From Megalobrama amblycephala (Eukaryota > Chordata > Actinopteri > Cypriniformes > Xenocyprididae): a stretch of 64,000 nt of DNA. This document shows, piece after piece, positions 44,113 to 56,265 of this stretch. Made by a program: the position numbers and the translations under genes. Where the stretch lies: NCBI RefSeq assembly GCF_018812025.1, contig NC_063062.1, positions 38,328,228 to 38,392,227 of the forward strand. The letters are read 5' to 3'. Below the pieces are notes generated by a model that saw only the letters and a program-made list of their open reading frames with translations, made no database searches and was not told where the DNA came from. Each line of letters opens with the position of its first letter. The first letter of the stretch is position 1.

Positions 44113-46641
44113 TAAGTCTTGACTGGAGACAAAGCATCTAATTCTTGCAATATTTTTGAGATGATAATATGCTGATTTAGTTATTGTCTTTACATGGCTA
44201 CTGAAACTCAGGTCTGACTCCAAAATCACACCAAGATTCCTGACTTGATTTTTAGTTGTTTGACCCCTAGAGTGAAGGTACATGTTCACTTTGAGAACTT
44301 CATCTTTGTTTCCAAACGCAATGACTTCAGTTTTGTCTTTGTTTAACTGAAGGAAGTTTAGGCACATCCAATTTTTAATTTCATCAATGCATTGACACAG
44401 GGAGTCAATGGGGCTGTAGTCGTTGGGTGATAGGGCTAGGTAAATCTGGGTGTCATCTGCATAGCTGTGATATGCAATTTGGTTCTTTCTCATTATTTGG
44501 CTCAGTGGCAGCATATACAGGTTGAACAGGAGGGGTGCAAGTATTGAACCTTGAGGGACTCCGCATGTCATGGATGTCCAATCAGATTTATGGTCACCGA
44601 TACTCACATAATAACCTCTCCCTTCTAAGTATGACCTGAACCATTTAAGGACCATCCCAGAAAGCCCAACCCAGTTTTCCAGCCTGTCAAGAAGAATGTT
44701 GTGATCAACAGTGTCAAATGCAGCACTGAGGTTGAGTAGAACCAGCACTGATAATTTACCTGAATCTGTGTTTAGGCGAATGTCATTTATTATCTTTATG
44801 AGTGCTGTCTCTGTGCTGTGATGCGGTCGGAAACCAGAGTGAAAGTTATCAAAGTATCCATTCAAGCTTAAGAACTTGTTCAGCTGATTGAAAACAACTT
44901 TTTCAATGATCTTGCCTATGAAAGGAAGATTTGAGATTGGCCTGTAGTTGCTCAATATGGTGTTATCCATATTTCTCTTTTTCAGGAGGGGCTTAACAAC
45001 TGCAGTTTTCAGGGATTTTGGAAAAGTCCCAGAGAGAAGTGAGGCATTTACCACTTCTAGGAGATCTGCTTCTAAACAGTTAAACACTCTTTTGAAAAAA
45101 GATGTGGGAAGTGTGTCAAGGGCGCAGGTTGATGTTTTAAGGTGCTGTACTGTTTCTTCCAAAATTTTACCATCAATTGCTTCGAAAACAGACATAATAG
45201 CTACTTTCTGAGGCTGTGATTTGATCTGTTTTACCCCAGTGCAGCTCAAGGATGTTCTGATCGCCTTTCTGATATTATTAATTTTCTCAGAGAAGAAGGA
45301 AGCAAACTCACAACATTTGCTGTCTGAGAGCATTTCACTGGGAATCTGACTTGGGGGGTTTGTTAGTCTCTCTACTGTAGCAAAAAGAGTGCGGGTGTTG
45401 TTTAAGTTTCTGTTTATTATATTTGAGAAGAAGGTCTGTCTAGCTTTGCCTAATTCCACATTGAAAGCATGAAAAATATCTTTATAGATGTTATAATGGA
45501 TTTCAAGTTTTGTCTTTCGCCACATGCGCTCAGCTTTTCTGCATTGTCTTTTCATATTTTGCACTGCTGTTGAGTTTCTCCACGGTGCTTTTTGTCTGCC
45601 ACTTTTCTTCCTGACTTTCACAGGAGCAATGTTATCAATAACATTCTGTACTTTTGAGTTAAAAGAATCAAGGAGAAAATCAACAGAGTCTGCAGATATG
45701 CTTGGTGTTAAAGATATAGCCTTCATAAACAGTGCACTAGTGTTCTCATTTAAGCATTGCTTTTTGACCGAGACAGATCTAGCTTCAACAGTCGGACAGA
45801 TCAATATTTCAAAGAAAATACAGAAATGATCAGATAGCGCTACATCCTTAATGACAATGGATGAAATGTTTAGACCCTTACTGATAATTAAATCTAGAGT
45901 CTGTCCACGATTGTGTGTAGGTCCATGTACATGCTGAGTCAGATCAAAAGTATTCAAAACAGTTATGATTTCTTTTGCCATATTGGATTCTGCATTTTCT
46001 ATGTGGATGTTAAAGTCCCCAGTAATAGCAAAACAGTCAAACTCTGAGGAAAGTGCTGATAACAGTTCTGTAAAGTCCTCCACAAAGGCTGGAGAGTATT
46101 TTGGAGGCCTGTAGATAACTATAAGTAGAATGCGAGGAGCACCTTTTAATACAATACCCAAGTATTCGAAAGACAAGTAATCACCAAATGACACTTGCTT
46201 GCATTGATAGACATCTTTAAATAGAGCAGCAACACCTCCACCTCTCCTAACAGCTCTGCAGACACTCATAAAAGTAAAGTTAGGAGGGGCTGTTTCATTC
46301 AGGATTGTTGCACTGCAGCAGTCTTCAAGCCATGTTTCATTTAGAAGCATAAAATCTAGGTTGTTTGTGGTTAAGTAGTCATTGACTAGAAGTGATTTAT
46401 TTTTAAATGAGCGTATGTTTAGAAGTGCTAACTTAACAGTCTTACTTTCTGTCTCTACAGTAATCTTAGTTTGACGTGTAATAGGTAGCAGATTAAATGG
46501 GTTTGCCAAACGGTTTGAAAAGGCCTTAGGCTTTCTATAACGTAATAAAACAGAAATAGAGAAAGATACAGGCACACTGGGTTCCCGCTTGTTCTGTAAA
46601 CATTTGATAAAGTCACTGTTATCATAGCGGGGACCCGACAC
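44113..46641 (-). CDS. L2-type LINE endonuclease and reverse transcriptase, C-terminally truncated
   Basis: An unbroken frame of about 840 LINE codons on the minus strand. Near residues 70-300 is an APE-type endonuclease with LLNETWL, FAITGDFNIH and ALSDHFCI. From about residue 530 is the RT: NYRPISNLPFIGKIIEKVVF, LSAAFDTVDHNILLDRLENW, GVPQGSILAPLLF and the catalytic YADDTQIY. The LINE match stops after FVSSQD at about 44,113; the frame then reads through GC-rich foreign DNA to 43,978. The thumb and C-terminal end are therefore lost, and the product would probably be inactive. A Leu replaces the first Asp of the palm motif (VLLNLSAAFD where VLLDLSAAFD is usual), a second sign of decay. An in-frame TGA precedes the Met closely. 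Confidence 0.85.
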
Positions 46642-46969
46642 ACATCACTGAGAGCTGTTATCGGTTGTTTTTGGTTCACCTAGAACAGACGGAGGAGGTT
46701 GAGGGGCCTGGCGTTGTGGCAGGGGCCGAAGAGCTCTCATGCAGACCTTCCTATGGATTGTTTAACGTTTTTGAAGGGCGCAGAAACACGTTAAACATGT
46801 ATTTGAAAATTTACCATGCAATTGTATAGTATTTTATTATTAATATTTATTCACATATCTGTCCCAGTAGGCTACTATAGCACAGCATAGAACACGCCTG
46901 GTTCCAGAAGTAGGCAGGTAACATGTAGGCATAAGTGGTTGTGACAATATCTGGCACAAATTTAGTCCA

Positions 46970-47101
46970 TTTAAGAAGGGGTCTTAGTACTTTTTAACGG
47001 CACAAACCGGGACAAACGGGACAAACAGCACCATTTTGGAACGATTTAAGATGACGGGGAGGAGATTTTTTTTTTCTTTTTCTAAATTTTTTTATTAGGC
47101 C

Positions 47102-47133
<32 letters not shown>

Positions 47134-47412
47134 GTTATATAAGTTATTATTTTAACGGCAGAAACCTGCACAGATAGAGCACAAACGAATATGCCAGTTT
47201 TGGAGCGATTTAGATTACATGGGGTGGAGATTGGGTTTTTCAAAAAAAATTTTTAAAAAGGTAATCAATTACAGGGATTCTTTTAACGGCACAAATCGAG
47301 CACAAACGAACCATACCGGGTTGGAGCAATATGGATGGCATGGGGTGTGGAGAGTTACATAACTGTTCATAAAACATTTTTTCATTCTATTTAAGAAGAG
47401 GTCTTAGATACA
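46970..47412 (+). repeat. Degenerate outer monomers of the tandem array
   Basis: Three diverged copies of the monomer core begin near 47,004, 47,151 and 47,282 (TTTTAACGGCA, GAGCACAAACGAA, CATGGGGTGGAGA). The phrase TTTAAGAAGAGGTCTTAG occurs near 46,972 and again at 47,391. They lack the TGACGTCA box. An ATA/TAA microsatellite lies at 47,104-47,133. Confidence 0.7.
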
Positions 47413-49695
47413 GTGTTTATTTTAACGGCACAAACCAGCACAAATCGAGCACAAACGAACGACACCAGTTTCATGCGATTTAGACGAAATGGGGTGGAGA
47501 GTGACGTCACAGCTCCCGAATTAAATTTGTTATATCTGTGGAAGGAAAACAGTTACAGTGTTTGTTTTAACAGCACAAACCAGCACAAATCGAGCACAAA
47601 CGAACGACACCAGTTTCATGCGATTTAGACGAAATGGGGTGGAGAGTGACGTCACAGCTCCCGAATTAAATTTGTTATATCTGTGGAAGGAAAACAGTTA
47701 CAGTGTTTGTTTTAACGGCACAAACCAGCACAAATCGAGCACAAACGAACACCACCAGTTTCGTGCAATTTAGACGAAGTGGGTGGAGAATGACGTCACA
47801 GCTCTCGAATTATATTTGTTATATCTGTGGAAGGAAAACAGTTACAGTGTTTGTTTTAACGGCACAAACCAGCACAAATCGAGCACAAATGAACAACACC
47901 AGTTTCATGCGATTTAGACGAAATGGGGTGGAGAGTGACGTCACAGCTCCCGAATTAAATTTGTTATATCTGTGGAAGGAAAACAGTTACAGTGTTTGTT
48001 TTAACGGCACAAACCAGCACAAATCGAGCACAAACGAACACCACCAGTTTCGTGCAATTTAGACGAAGTGGGTGGAGAATGACGTCACAGCTCTCGAATT
48101 ATATTTGTTATATCTGTGGAAGGAAAACAGTTACAGTGTTTGTTTTAACGGCACAAACCAGCACAAATCGAGCACAAATGAACAACACCAGTTTCATGCG
48201 ATTTAGACGAAGTGGGTGGAGAGTGACGTCACAGCTCCCGAATTAAATTTGTTATATCTGTGGAAGGAAAACAGTTACAGTGTTTGTTTTAACGGCACAA
48301 ACCAGCACAAATCGAGCACAAACGAACCACACCAGTTTCGTGCGATTTAGACGAAGTGGGTGGAGAATGACGTCACAGCTCCCGAATTATATTTGTTATA
48401 TCTGTGGAAGGAAAACCGTTACAGTGTTTGTTTTAACGGCACAAACCAGCACAAATCGAGCACAAACGAACAACACCAGTTTCGTGCAATTTAGACGAAG
48501 TGGGTGGAGAATGACGTCACAGCTCCCGAATTAAATTTGTTATATCTGTGGAAGGAAAACAGTTACAGTGTTTGTTTTAACGGCACAAACCAGCACAAAT
48601 CGAGCACAAACGAACAACACCAGTTTCGTGCAATTTAGACGAAGTGGGTGGAGAATGACGTCACAGCTCTCTAATTATATTTGTTATATCTGTGGAAGGA
48701 AAACAGTTACAGTGTTTGTTTTAACGGCACAAACCAGCACAAATCGAGCACAAATGAACCACACCAGTTTCGTGCGATTTAGACGAAGTGGGTGGAGAGT
48801 GACGTCACAGCTCCCGAATTATATTTGTTATATCTGTGGAAGGAAAACCGTTACAGTGTTTGTTTTAACGGCACAAACCAGCACAAATCGAGCACAAACG
48901 AACAACACCAGTTTCGTGCGATTTAGACGAAATGGGGTGGAGAATGACGTCACAGCTCCCGAATTATATTTGTTATATCTGTGGAAGGAAAACCGTTACA
49001 GTGTTTGTTTTAACGGCACAAACCAGCACAAATCGAGCACAAACGAACAACACCAGTTTCATGCGATTTAGACGAAGTGGGTGGAGAATGACGTCACAGC
49101 TCCCGAATTAAATTTGTTATATCTGTGGAAGGAAAACAGTTACAGTGTTTGTTTTAACGGCACAAACCAGCACAAATCGAGCACAAACGAACAACACCAG
49201 TTTCGTGCGATTTAGACGAAATGGGGTGGAGAGTGACGTAACAGCTCCCGAATTAAATTTGTTATATCTGTGGAAGGAAAACAGTTACAGAGTTTGTCTT
49301 AATGGCACAAACCAGCACAAATCGAGCACAAACGAACACACCAGTTTCGTGCGATTTAGACGAAATGGGGTGGAGAATGACGTCACAGCTCCCGAATTAT
49401 ATTTGTTATATCTGTGGAAGGAAAACAGTTACAGTGTTTGTTTTAACGGCACAAACCAGCACAAATTGAGCACAAACGAACGACACCAGTTTCATGCGAT
49501 TTAGACGAAGTGGGTGGAGAATGACGTCACAGCTCCTGAATTATATTTGTTATATCTGTGGAAGGAAAACAGTTACAGTGTTTGTTTTAACGGCACAAAC
49601 CAGCACAAAACGAGCACAAACGAACGACACCAGTTTTGTGCGATTTAGACGAAATGGGGTGAAGAATGACGTCACAGCTCCCGAATTATATTTGT
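47413..49695 (+). repeat. Tandem array of 16 monomers of 144/145 bp, probable LINE promoter
   Basis: Each unit holds TTTTAACGGCACAAACCAGC, ATCGAGCACAAACGAAC, CGATTTAGACGAA, a GTGGAGA block and TGACGTCACAGCTC, then TTGTTATATCTGTGGAAGG. The palindrome TGACGTCA occurs at 47502, 47647, 47791, 47936, 48080, 48224, 48368, 48512, 48656, 48800, 48945, 49089, 49378, 49522 and 49667; unit 13 (49234) has TGACGTAA. Units with AATGGGGTGG are 145 long, those with AGTGGGTGG 144. TGACGTCA is the classic CREB/ATF site. The array lies upstream and in sense with the L1-type ORF1 at 59,298 once the BEL insertion is removed. Repeat ORFs start at GTG and are by-products of the 48-codon period. Confidence 0.9.
49691..49695. 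repeat. Target duplication TTTGT, left of the BEL element
   Basis: TTTGT here and at 58,686-58,690. It belongs to the monomer sequence TTTGTTATATCTG, which resumes on the right side. Confidence 0.9.
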
Positions 49696-50039
49696 TGAAG
49701 TGACGCAAACAGCCATTTTGTCACTTGAGGTGTTGTAGGGTGGTTTCTGATGCGTGAGATCCAAACAAAATAAATCGTCCTCCAAATACTGCTTTATCAG
49801 ATTTATTCATCACACAGTTCATATAGGTCATTTTTTCTTACAGTTCTTCTGTCCAGAGCATATAAAAAAAACCCTTGGATGCCATCACCAATTTACCTCC
49901 AGACACAGTCAAAAAATGTTGTGCTTCCCTCTAATTACACACCTGCCCTCTCTTACTCTTTGCCTACCTATATACTCATTAAGGCCAACACTCCACCCAG
50001 TGGTCAAAAAAACGAATTACAGACATAATGGCTCTTACA
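49696..50039 (-). repeat. 3' LTR of the BEL/Pao element
   Basis: 344 bases; begins TGAAGTGACGC and ends GGCTCTTACA as read on the plus strand. Confidence 0.92.
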
Positions 50040-50185
50040 CCCCGGCCCCTATTGAACATGGCAAATAGACATTACAATTCAATACAAATACAAAGAGCCA
50101 TTAAAGCCCAAAGCAACACTGTAAACCTCGCATCAGTCAGTCCTCTGTAGGTTAGAAATTAAACACAGTCTTTGCAATCAGTCCA

Positions 50186-51565
50186 TTATATTTCCATGCG
50201 GTCATAAAACAGACAAAGCTTTGTCACAGGTCTCTCGAGTACACTGGTTTTAGTTTGTACTCGCACAGAACGTACAAGTCCATTTTTATCTGGAAAGGCT
50301 TCCAGAACTCGTCCCATTAGCCAAGATCCACGTGGAGCTGTTGAATCCACAATGACAACAATGTCACCAGGAGCAAAGTTTCTCCTTTCCTTATTCCATT
50401 TCTGTCGATCTTGAAGCAAAGGCAAGTATTCATTTGTCCATCTTTTCCAGAAAAAGTCACACATATACTGGACCTGTTTCCATCTCCTCTTGCTGTATAA
50501 TTCAGATTTATCAAATAGTCCAGGTGGTAATACTGGTTTACCTTTCATCTGAAGAAGGTGGTTTGGAGTAAGTGGCTCCAGATCATTTGGGTCCTCTGAC
50601 AGCTTGGTTATTGGGCGATCGTTCAGAATGGCCTCAATTTCGCACAGCACAGTATGGAATCCTTCATCATCCAAAGTTTGTTGATGTAAGATGGAACTCA
50701 AGATTCTTTTGACCATTCTGATCATACGCTCCCACACTCCACCATAATGTGAACCTCCCGGAGGATTGAAACTCCACTGGACACCTTTCACAAGCATGGC
50801 CTTTTGAATCTTATTTTTATTCCATGAACTGAGCATTTCCTTTAACTCCCTTTCGGCTCCAACAAAGTTTGTACCATTGTCCGATCTTATGTGAGTTACT
50901 TGCCCTCGTCTGCAAATAAATCTTCGTAGAGAGTTGATACATGAATCTGTGTCTAAAGAATAGGCGACTTCCAGATGAACTGCTCGACTTGCCATACAAG
51001 TAAAGATGACTCCGTAACGTTTTACAATGGAACGTCCTCTTTTAACTTCCACAGGACCAAAATAATCCACTCCGACATTTGTAAATGGAGGCAAATCTGG
51101 AAGGAGTCTCTCCTTTAGCAAGTCTGCCATCTTTTGCTCACTCACCTTAAGTCCAAAACGTCTGCAATGACCACAACTACTTATGATCTTTCTGGCAGCT
51201 GCATTACCCTTAATGATCCAATATCTTTTTCTCAGCTTGGAAAGCATATGATTTCTTCCACTATGGCCTAACTGTTGATGTATATGCCGCAAGATGAGTG
51301 TGGCAATATGCTGATCCTTAGCCAGAATAATTGGATGCTTTCTTTCCTCAGGCATGGCAGAATTTCTCAATCGTCCTCCAACTCTCAAAAGACCATCTTG
51401 ATAGATAGGATCCAATTTATACAACTTGCTGTCCTTTTTTATTTTTGAAACAGGTGAAGACGACAGAGCAGCAATTTCCTTTGTGAACTGCTGCTGTTGA
51501 CTAAATGCGACAATAGCTGCTTCAGCTTCATTCAGGTCCTCCAAAGTTAGATTCGTTGTGGTCAC
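50186..51565 (-). pseudogene. BEL/Pao pol: integrase and C-terminal domain
   Basis: 459 codons. An H2C2 zinc-binding domain near residues 90-135 (HIHQQLGHSGRNHML, CGHCRRFG) is followed by the integrase core with the catalytic triad in VGVDYFGP, IRSDNGTNF and GGVWERMIRM, then the DUF5641-type C-terminal domain (RRWKQVQYMCDFFWKRW; FAPGDIVVIVD). Frame-intact to its stop, but cut off from the rest of pol by a frameshift at its start (ATGA overlap with the preceding frame at 51,562-51,565). Integrates element DNA in the nucleus in active relatives. Confidence 0.9.
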
Positions 51566-52038
51566 AGAGCCTGTTTTTGAAGCTCTGTCTCTATCTTCTT
51601 AGAAGAAATGAATACTCTAGAAGAGTCTACAGAGGCTTGTATTTCCTTTCGCTTTTGACTTCGTTGTCTCAAAACTTTCTTTAACTTCAAGAGCCAAGCA
51701 ACAGCAACCTTCAACTTTGTCCAGTCTGAAAAATGAGTAATCAATCTACGAGTAGCATTTGTTGCATTTGGCATTTCATCTACAATGGTGCTATTCACAC
51801 AATTGTTCCTCTTTACCTCAGAATCATCCTCTTTAAGAGTAGAATCAAATACTTGCATTGGCCATTCTTCCACTGATTTCCACAAATAACCTGGTCCATT
51901 AATCCATTCTCCATTTGTTAGCATCTGGTCTGCTTTCAGTCCCCTGGAACAACAGTCTGCTGGATTTTGAGATGTAGGTATGTATCTCCACTGTAACGGT
52001 GTTGTAATTTCTCTGATTGCAGAGATTCTGTTAGCCAC
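51562..52038 (-). pseudogene. BEL/Pao pol: RNase H and connecting region
   Basis: 158 codons following the RNase H region, with WRYIPTSQNPADCCSRG and INGPGYLW, which are typical of BEL/Pao pol between RNase H and integrase. Bounded by a one-base frameshift at a T7/A7 run (52,064-52,070) and by another near 51,565. Confidence 0.85.
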
Positions 52039-52060
52039 AAAGGTAAGAAAACGTTTGTCC

Positions 52061-53356
52061 TCATTTTTTTATGTATTTTAATACAGACGTACTGTCTGTC
52101 CAGAACACAGAATCCACCAATGGAAACTGTATCTCTGCCCTCAACATTTTGTCCACTCGAGCAGCAAGTACAGCAGCTGTCAACTCAAGACGTGGAATGG
52201 TTACTTGTTTCAAAGGTGCTACTCTAACTTTGCTGAGTAGAAAAGCTACATGGACATCATGCTTTGTCTCCATTCTAAGATACGTTACAGTGCCATATCC
52301 AAGTGTACTCGCATCTGCAAAATGATGCAGCTGAATGTTAGTAGACTCGTCCATCCCTGTTGGTTTTAGACATCTATCCACTTTGAAATCTACCATCTTC
52401 CCAAGCTCTTTCAACCAAAAAGACCATTGTCTTTGGAGATTTAAGGGTAGCAGATCATCCCAACCACATTTTGTCCTGCATAGCTCTTGCAGAAGAAATT
52501 TTGCTGTGAGAGGGAATGGTGCCAAAAATCCTAAAGGGTCATACACGGAGCATACTGTCGACAGAACACCACGCCTGGTGCAAGGATGATCTTTGATAGT
52601 CATTTTAAACTTGAAAGTATCCGATTCAACACACCACCACAAGCCAAGAGCTCTTTCCATTGGTAGTTGATCCTTGTCCAGATCCATCATTTTTATGTCA
52701 TGGGCTCTATGCTCTTTAGGTACAGTTTGCAGCACTACACGGCTATTACTAACCCACTTTGTTAGCTGGAAACCTCCTGTTAAACAAATATCCGTGAGAT
52801 CTTTGATCATCAATATGGCCTCCTCCTCTGAAGCTACGCTTTTCAGACAATCATCCATGTAAAAGTTTGTGTAAATTGTGTCAATTACCCTTTCCGGAAA
52901 GTCAGTTTTATTGTCTTCAGCGGTTCTGCGTAAAGCATAGCAAGCACAACTTGGAGATGACACCGCTCCAAACAAATGCACGTTCATCCTGTATTCTGCG
53001 GGTTCTCGTTTCAAATCACCATCTTGCCACCATAGGAAACGAAGAAAATCAGTATCCTCTTCTGCAACTTTGACCTGGTGAAACATTGCCTTTACATCTG
53101 CCATAAATGCAATTAGCTCTTGCCGGAACCTCACGAGAACTCCTAACAGTGAACTTGTCAAATAAGGACCCTGTAGAAGTTGATCATTAAGTGATGTACC
53201 TTTGAAGGCAGCTCCACAATCAAATACCACTCTTAATGTTCCTTTCTTGGGGTGATAAACCCCATGGTGAGGGATATACCAAACTTTCCCTTCATCCTGT
53301 TTTATCTGATGCAATGGTACCTTTTCAGCATAACCTTGCCTCATTACCTCATCCAT
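52061..53356 (-). pseudogene. BEL/Pao pol: reverse transcriptase and RNase H
   Basis: 431 codons. RT motifs in order: VWYIPHHGVYHP, RVVFDCGAAFKG, FMADVKAMFHQVKV and the catalytic FYMDDCLKS; then the peptidase-A17-type connection and RNase H (HHFADASTLGYG, FWTDSTSVLKYI). The frame is continuous upstream to the hAT insertion at 53,422 and stops at 52,061 by a one-base slip in an A7 run. Missing nothing obvious in catalytic residues, but separated from Gag/protease. Confidence 0.9.
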
Positions 53357-53421
53357 GAAATCGTTATATTCTTGATGGAAATCATCATTTCTTTCAAATT
53401 TCCTTTTTAATCCAATTAAGC

Positions 53422-54098
53422 CAGTGGTCTCAAACTGCCGGCCCGCGGGCCATTTACGGCCCGCCCTCCCCTTCTACCCGGCCCGCAACTGATCTCAAAA
53501 ATAAAACATAATCCGGCCCGCTAAATTATTATTATTCTTTAGTTGCTACCTGTCTGATATGCAAAGAAAAAGTCACCATTCTATGGGGGCATTCACATAT
53601 CGCGTCACACAAGCGGCCGGGCCGCATTCTTCTTTCCAATGCGCTTTCGCTCCTGTGGCGTCTGTCATTGCTATGCAACCATGAGCCGCGCTCTCAACCG
53701 TGTTGCTTCTATTATGAGCGCGCTTGCCTAAATTACAGTAAAAGCACTCGACTTTAAGTCACGAGCGTCGATTTAAACCACCGAAACGCGTCCGATGCAA
53801 CCATTAAACATTACCGATGCTCAAACGGCATCTTGGACAAATGTATGAGCAGAAGCGCTGCAGGTGTCTGGCAAGAAACAGAAGAGAGTACAAATGTATT
53901 CAGGGATTGTATTTGTACAGTAAAGTGTTGTTCAGTGCAAGATTTTAATGTTATTTAAGCTAACATAAAGTAAGGGAAAATACTTCCACTAAATGTTAAA
54001 AAATTAATAATGTAACTCTAGTTTTTAACTAATAATGTTAAAAACTAATAATGTATGTAACAATGAGTTTTATTTTTTTGCAAAATAAAGTTGAATCA

Positions 54099-54189
<91 letters not shown>

Positions 54190-54630
54190 TTTTTTGTTTA
54201 TTTCTGACCCCTCCATGCCACAAGTGTTGCTGGTTTTGTTCCTAAATTACTATTATTATTTTTTATTCCATGCACCTTGTTGGATGTGAGAAGTCGCACC
54301 AGACTATTGCAATTAATAGTATTATATTAGTAGCATTATATAAGTATATTAGTAGTATTATATTAGTAATAGTATTATATAATTATATTACACTCTGTAA
54401 CAGTGAGAGACACTGCTGTTTACATTTAGTATGGTAAATAAAATATTTATAGTATAGGTATACAAATATTTTAGTAGGCCTAATGAAATGTGAAGTAAAT
54501 GAGAAATAATGCAAAGGAAAGTAAATTTTCTGAAATGTTGCGCTTTCTTGCGCTTGAATGTTAATATGGCCCTCCTATGAGGTGTCAATCACAGAAACGG
54601 CCCCCCGCCAATTTGAGTTTGAGACCCCTG
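53422..54630. mobile_element. Non-autonomous hAT-type transposon inserted in BEL pol
   Basis: 1,209 bases with ends CAGTGGTCTCAAACTGCCGG and TTTGAGTTTGAGACCCCTG and a perfect 8-base target duplication AATTAAGC (53,414-53,421; 54,631-54,638), the hAT signature. The ends are rich in GGCCCGC. The interior holds a long TA microsatellite and no transposase. Confidence 0.93.
54106..54186. repeat. (TA)n microsatellite inside the hAT element
   Basis: About 40 TA units. Confidence 0.95.
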
Positions 54631-54638
54631 AATTAAGC

Positions 54639-55476
54639 GTTGTTTAGCCACACAAAGGTTATTTGGCAACACAACGTTTTCCATCCTGAAAGGAAGATTC
54701 ATTTTGTAATGTCCATCTTGAAGCTCAATTGACTTGCTTACCTTTTCCATAAATGCCTGCTCTTCTCTTGACATTTCCCTTTTATCAGCAGCATTTTCAT
54801 TGAAGTCATGATTATATTGCTTGTTGAGCATCTCCTCCAATTTGCTTACAGAAATCCTGTTAACAATAAGATCTGGACATTTAATCTTGTTCCCATTATC
54901 CTTTCTTCCTTGGAGTGGTCCATTTACAACCCATCCCAATAAGGTTCTAACTGCATAAGGTCCTTCTCCATCACTGTTTATAACCTCCCAGGGCTCCATT
55001 ACCTTGGAAGCATTTGCTCCAATCAGCAAATCCACCTCAGCAGGAATTTGGGGAATCTTAACTCCTTTCAGATATGACCATTTATCCAAATCCCTTTGTG
55101 TGACAATGTTATCTCTGGACACAGGCAATTTCTCTTGAGTGAAGACTTCTGGAAGGCTGTAAAAGATGTCATCAGAAAGGCTATACACTTCCAATCCAGT
55201 CAAAATAGTACTATTAGTAGCCTTTTGATTGCCCATTGTTTTCAAGATGATATTGGTTCTCTTTCCCTTTAATTTCAAGCTGTGCATTAAGCGTTCTGAA
55301 CAAAATGTGGCAGAACTACCAGGATCCAAAAATGCATAGGTTTCAATTACCCTTTGTCCCTTACTGGATTTAACTTGAACTGGTACAATTGATAATGCAC
55401 AGTCTCCATCGTCACCGGCCCCTATTTGCCCACAAGTTTTAAGAGCGACATGTGCACTACTTAGAGATGTAGAATT
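54639..55476 (-). pseudogene. BEL/Pao protease region
   Basis: The frame (Met at 55,329) carries the retropepsin-like motif AFLDPGSSATFCSERLMHS, with Asp-Pro-Gly-Ser where Asp-Ser-Gly-Ser is common in BEL/Pao (DUF1758 type), followed by IIVNR-like and GWVVNGPLQG segments that lead into RT. The last few codons of the open frame lie inside the hAT element and are not native. Upstream, an in-frame TAG (55,477-55,479) separates it from the zinc-knuckle region. Confidence 0.85.
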
Positions 55477-56247
55477 CTATTCCTGTGTGCTTGTTCTTTC
55501 CTTTTGATGAATATGCAAGATGCTATGATGCATTTGGCCACATACTGCACAAGTTAAGCGCTTGTCACAATCCTTGCTCATATGTCCAACAAACGGACAA
55601 CCAAAACAAATACCTTTCTCCTTTAGAAAGTTCAGTTTCTCTCTATGCGGCTTGTTTTGCATTTGTGTACACTGGTCCAATAAGTGATCACGTTTGCAGC
55701 ACAAACACATGGCTTGGGACCTTGATCTTAAATCAGTCTCACAACATTGGATTGATTTACTGTTGGTGACAACCGTCGTTGCAAAGCTGTTTCTAATTTT
55801 GGTCTTGGATTGAGATTTCTGTTGTACAGGTTGGGTACTCTGGATATCACCAAATAGTGGATCAGAGGACATTTTGACTTGACGTTCAACAAATGACACA
55901 ATATCTTTAAACCGTGCCCTACGATTGCTCCTTTCCATTAACTCACATGTGACAGTTCTCCATTTTTCCCTTAATTTATAAGGCAACTTCATAATGATGG
56001 TTTTCAAATTGCTTGGCATCTCCAGCTCTTCCATGTAATCAATTTCTTCCATTACATTACAGCATCCATGCAAAAAGAGAGCATAACTTTGTAATGAATT
56101 TACATCCTCTGACTTTACAGAAGGCCATCCAAGAACCTTTTCTACATATGCAGCAGCTATTTTGAACTCATTGCCGAAATGTTCTTTTAACAATGATTTA
56201 GCTTGCAAGTACCCTCTTTGTGCATCCATATGGTGACAACTGCGCAC
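55477..56247 (-). pseudogene. BEL/Pao Gag: C-terminal part with zinc knuckles
   Basis: 256 codons in the same frame as the preceding Gag segment, separated from it only by one TGA at 56,266. The first part (LLKEHFGNEFKIAAAYVEKV, then KTIIMKLPYKLREKW) is the DUF1759 type domain; later come Cys/His knuckles CLCCKRDHLLDQC, CFGCPFVGHMSKDC and CAVCGQMHHSILH, which bind genomic RNA in relatives. Confidence 0.87.
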
Positions 56248-56265
56248 AAGTTCCTTAGGCTGCCC

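Noticed and set aside
47413..49695. CRISPR-like array
   Set aside because: Units are whole tandem repeats without unique spacers, and the setting is a vertebrate genome.
47413..49703. Series of ORFs of 69-167 codons with repeated peptides across the monomer array
   Set aside because: They begin at GTG codons, shift frame whenever a 145-bp unit occurs, and follow the DNA repeat period. No ribosomal or domain evidence; best read as by-products of a promoter-like or satellite array.
54038..54289. Tyr-Ile repeat ORFs
   Set aside because: Direct translation of the TA microsatellite inside the hAT element.
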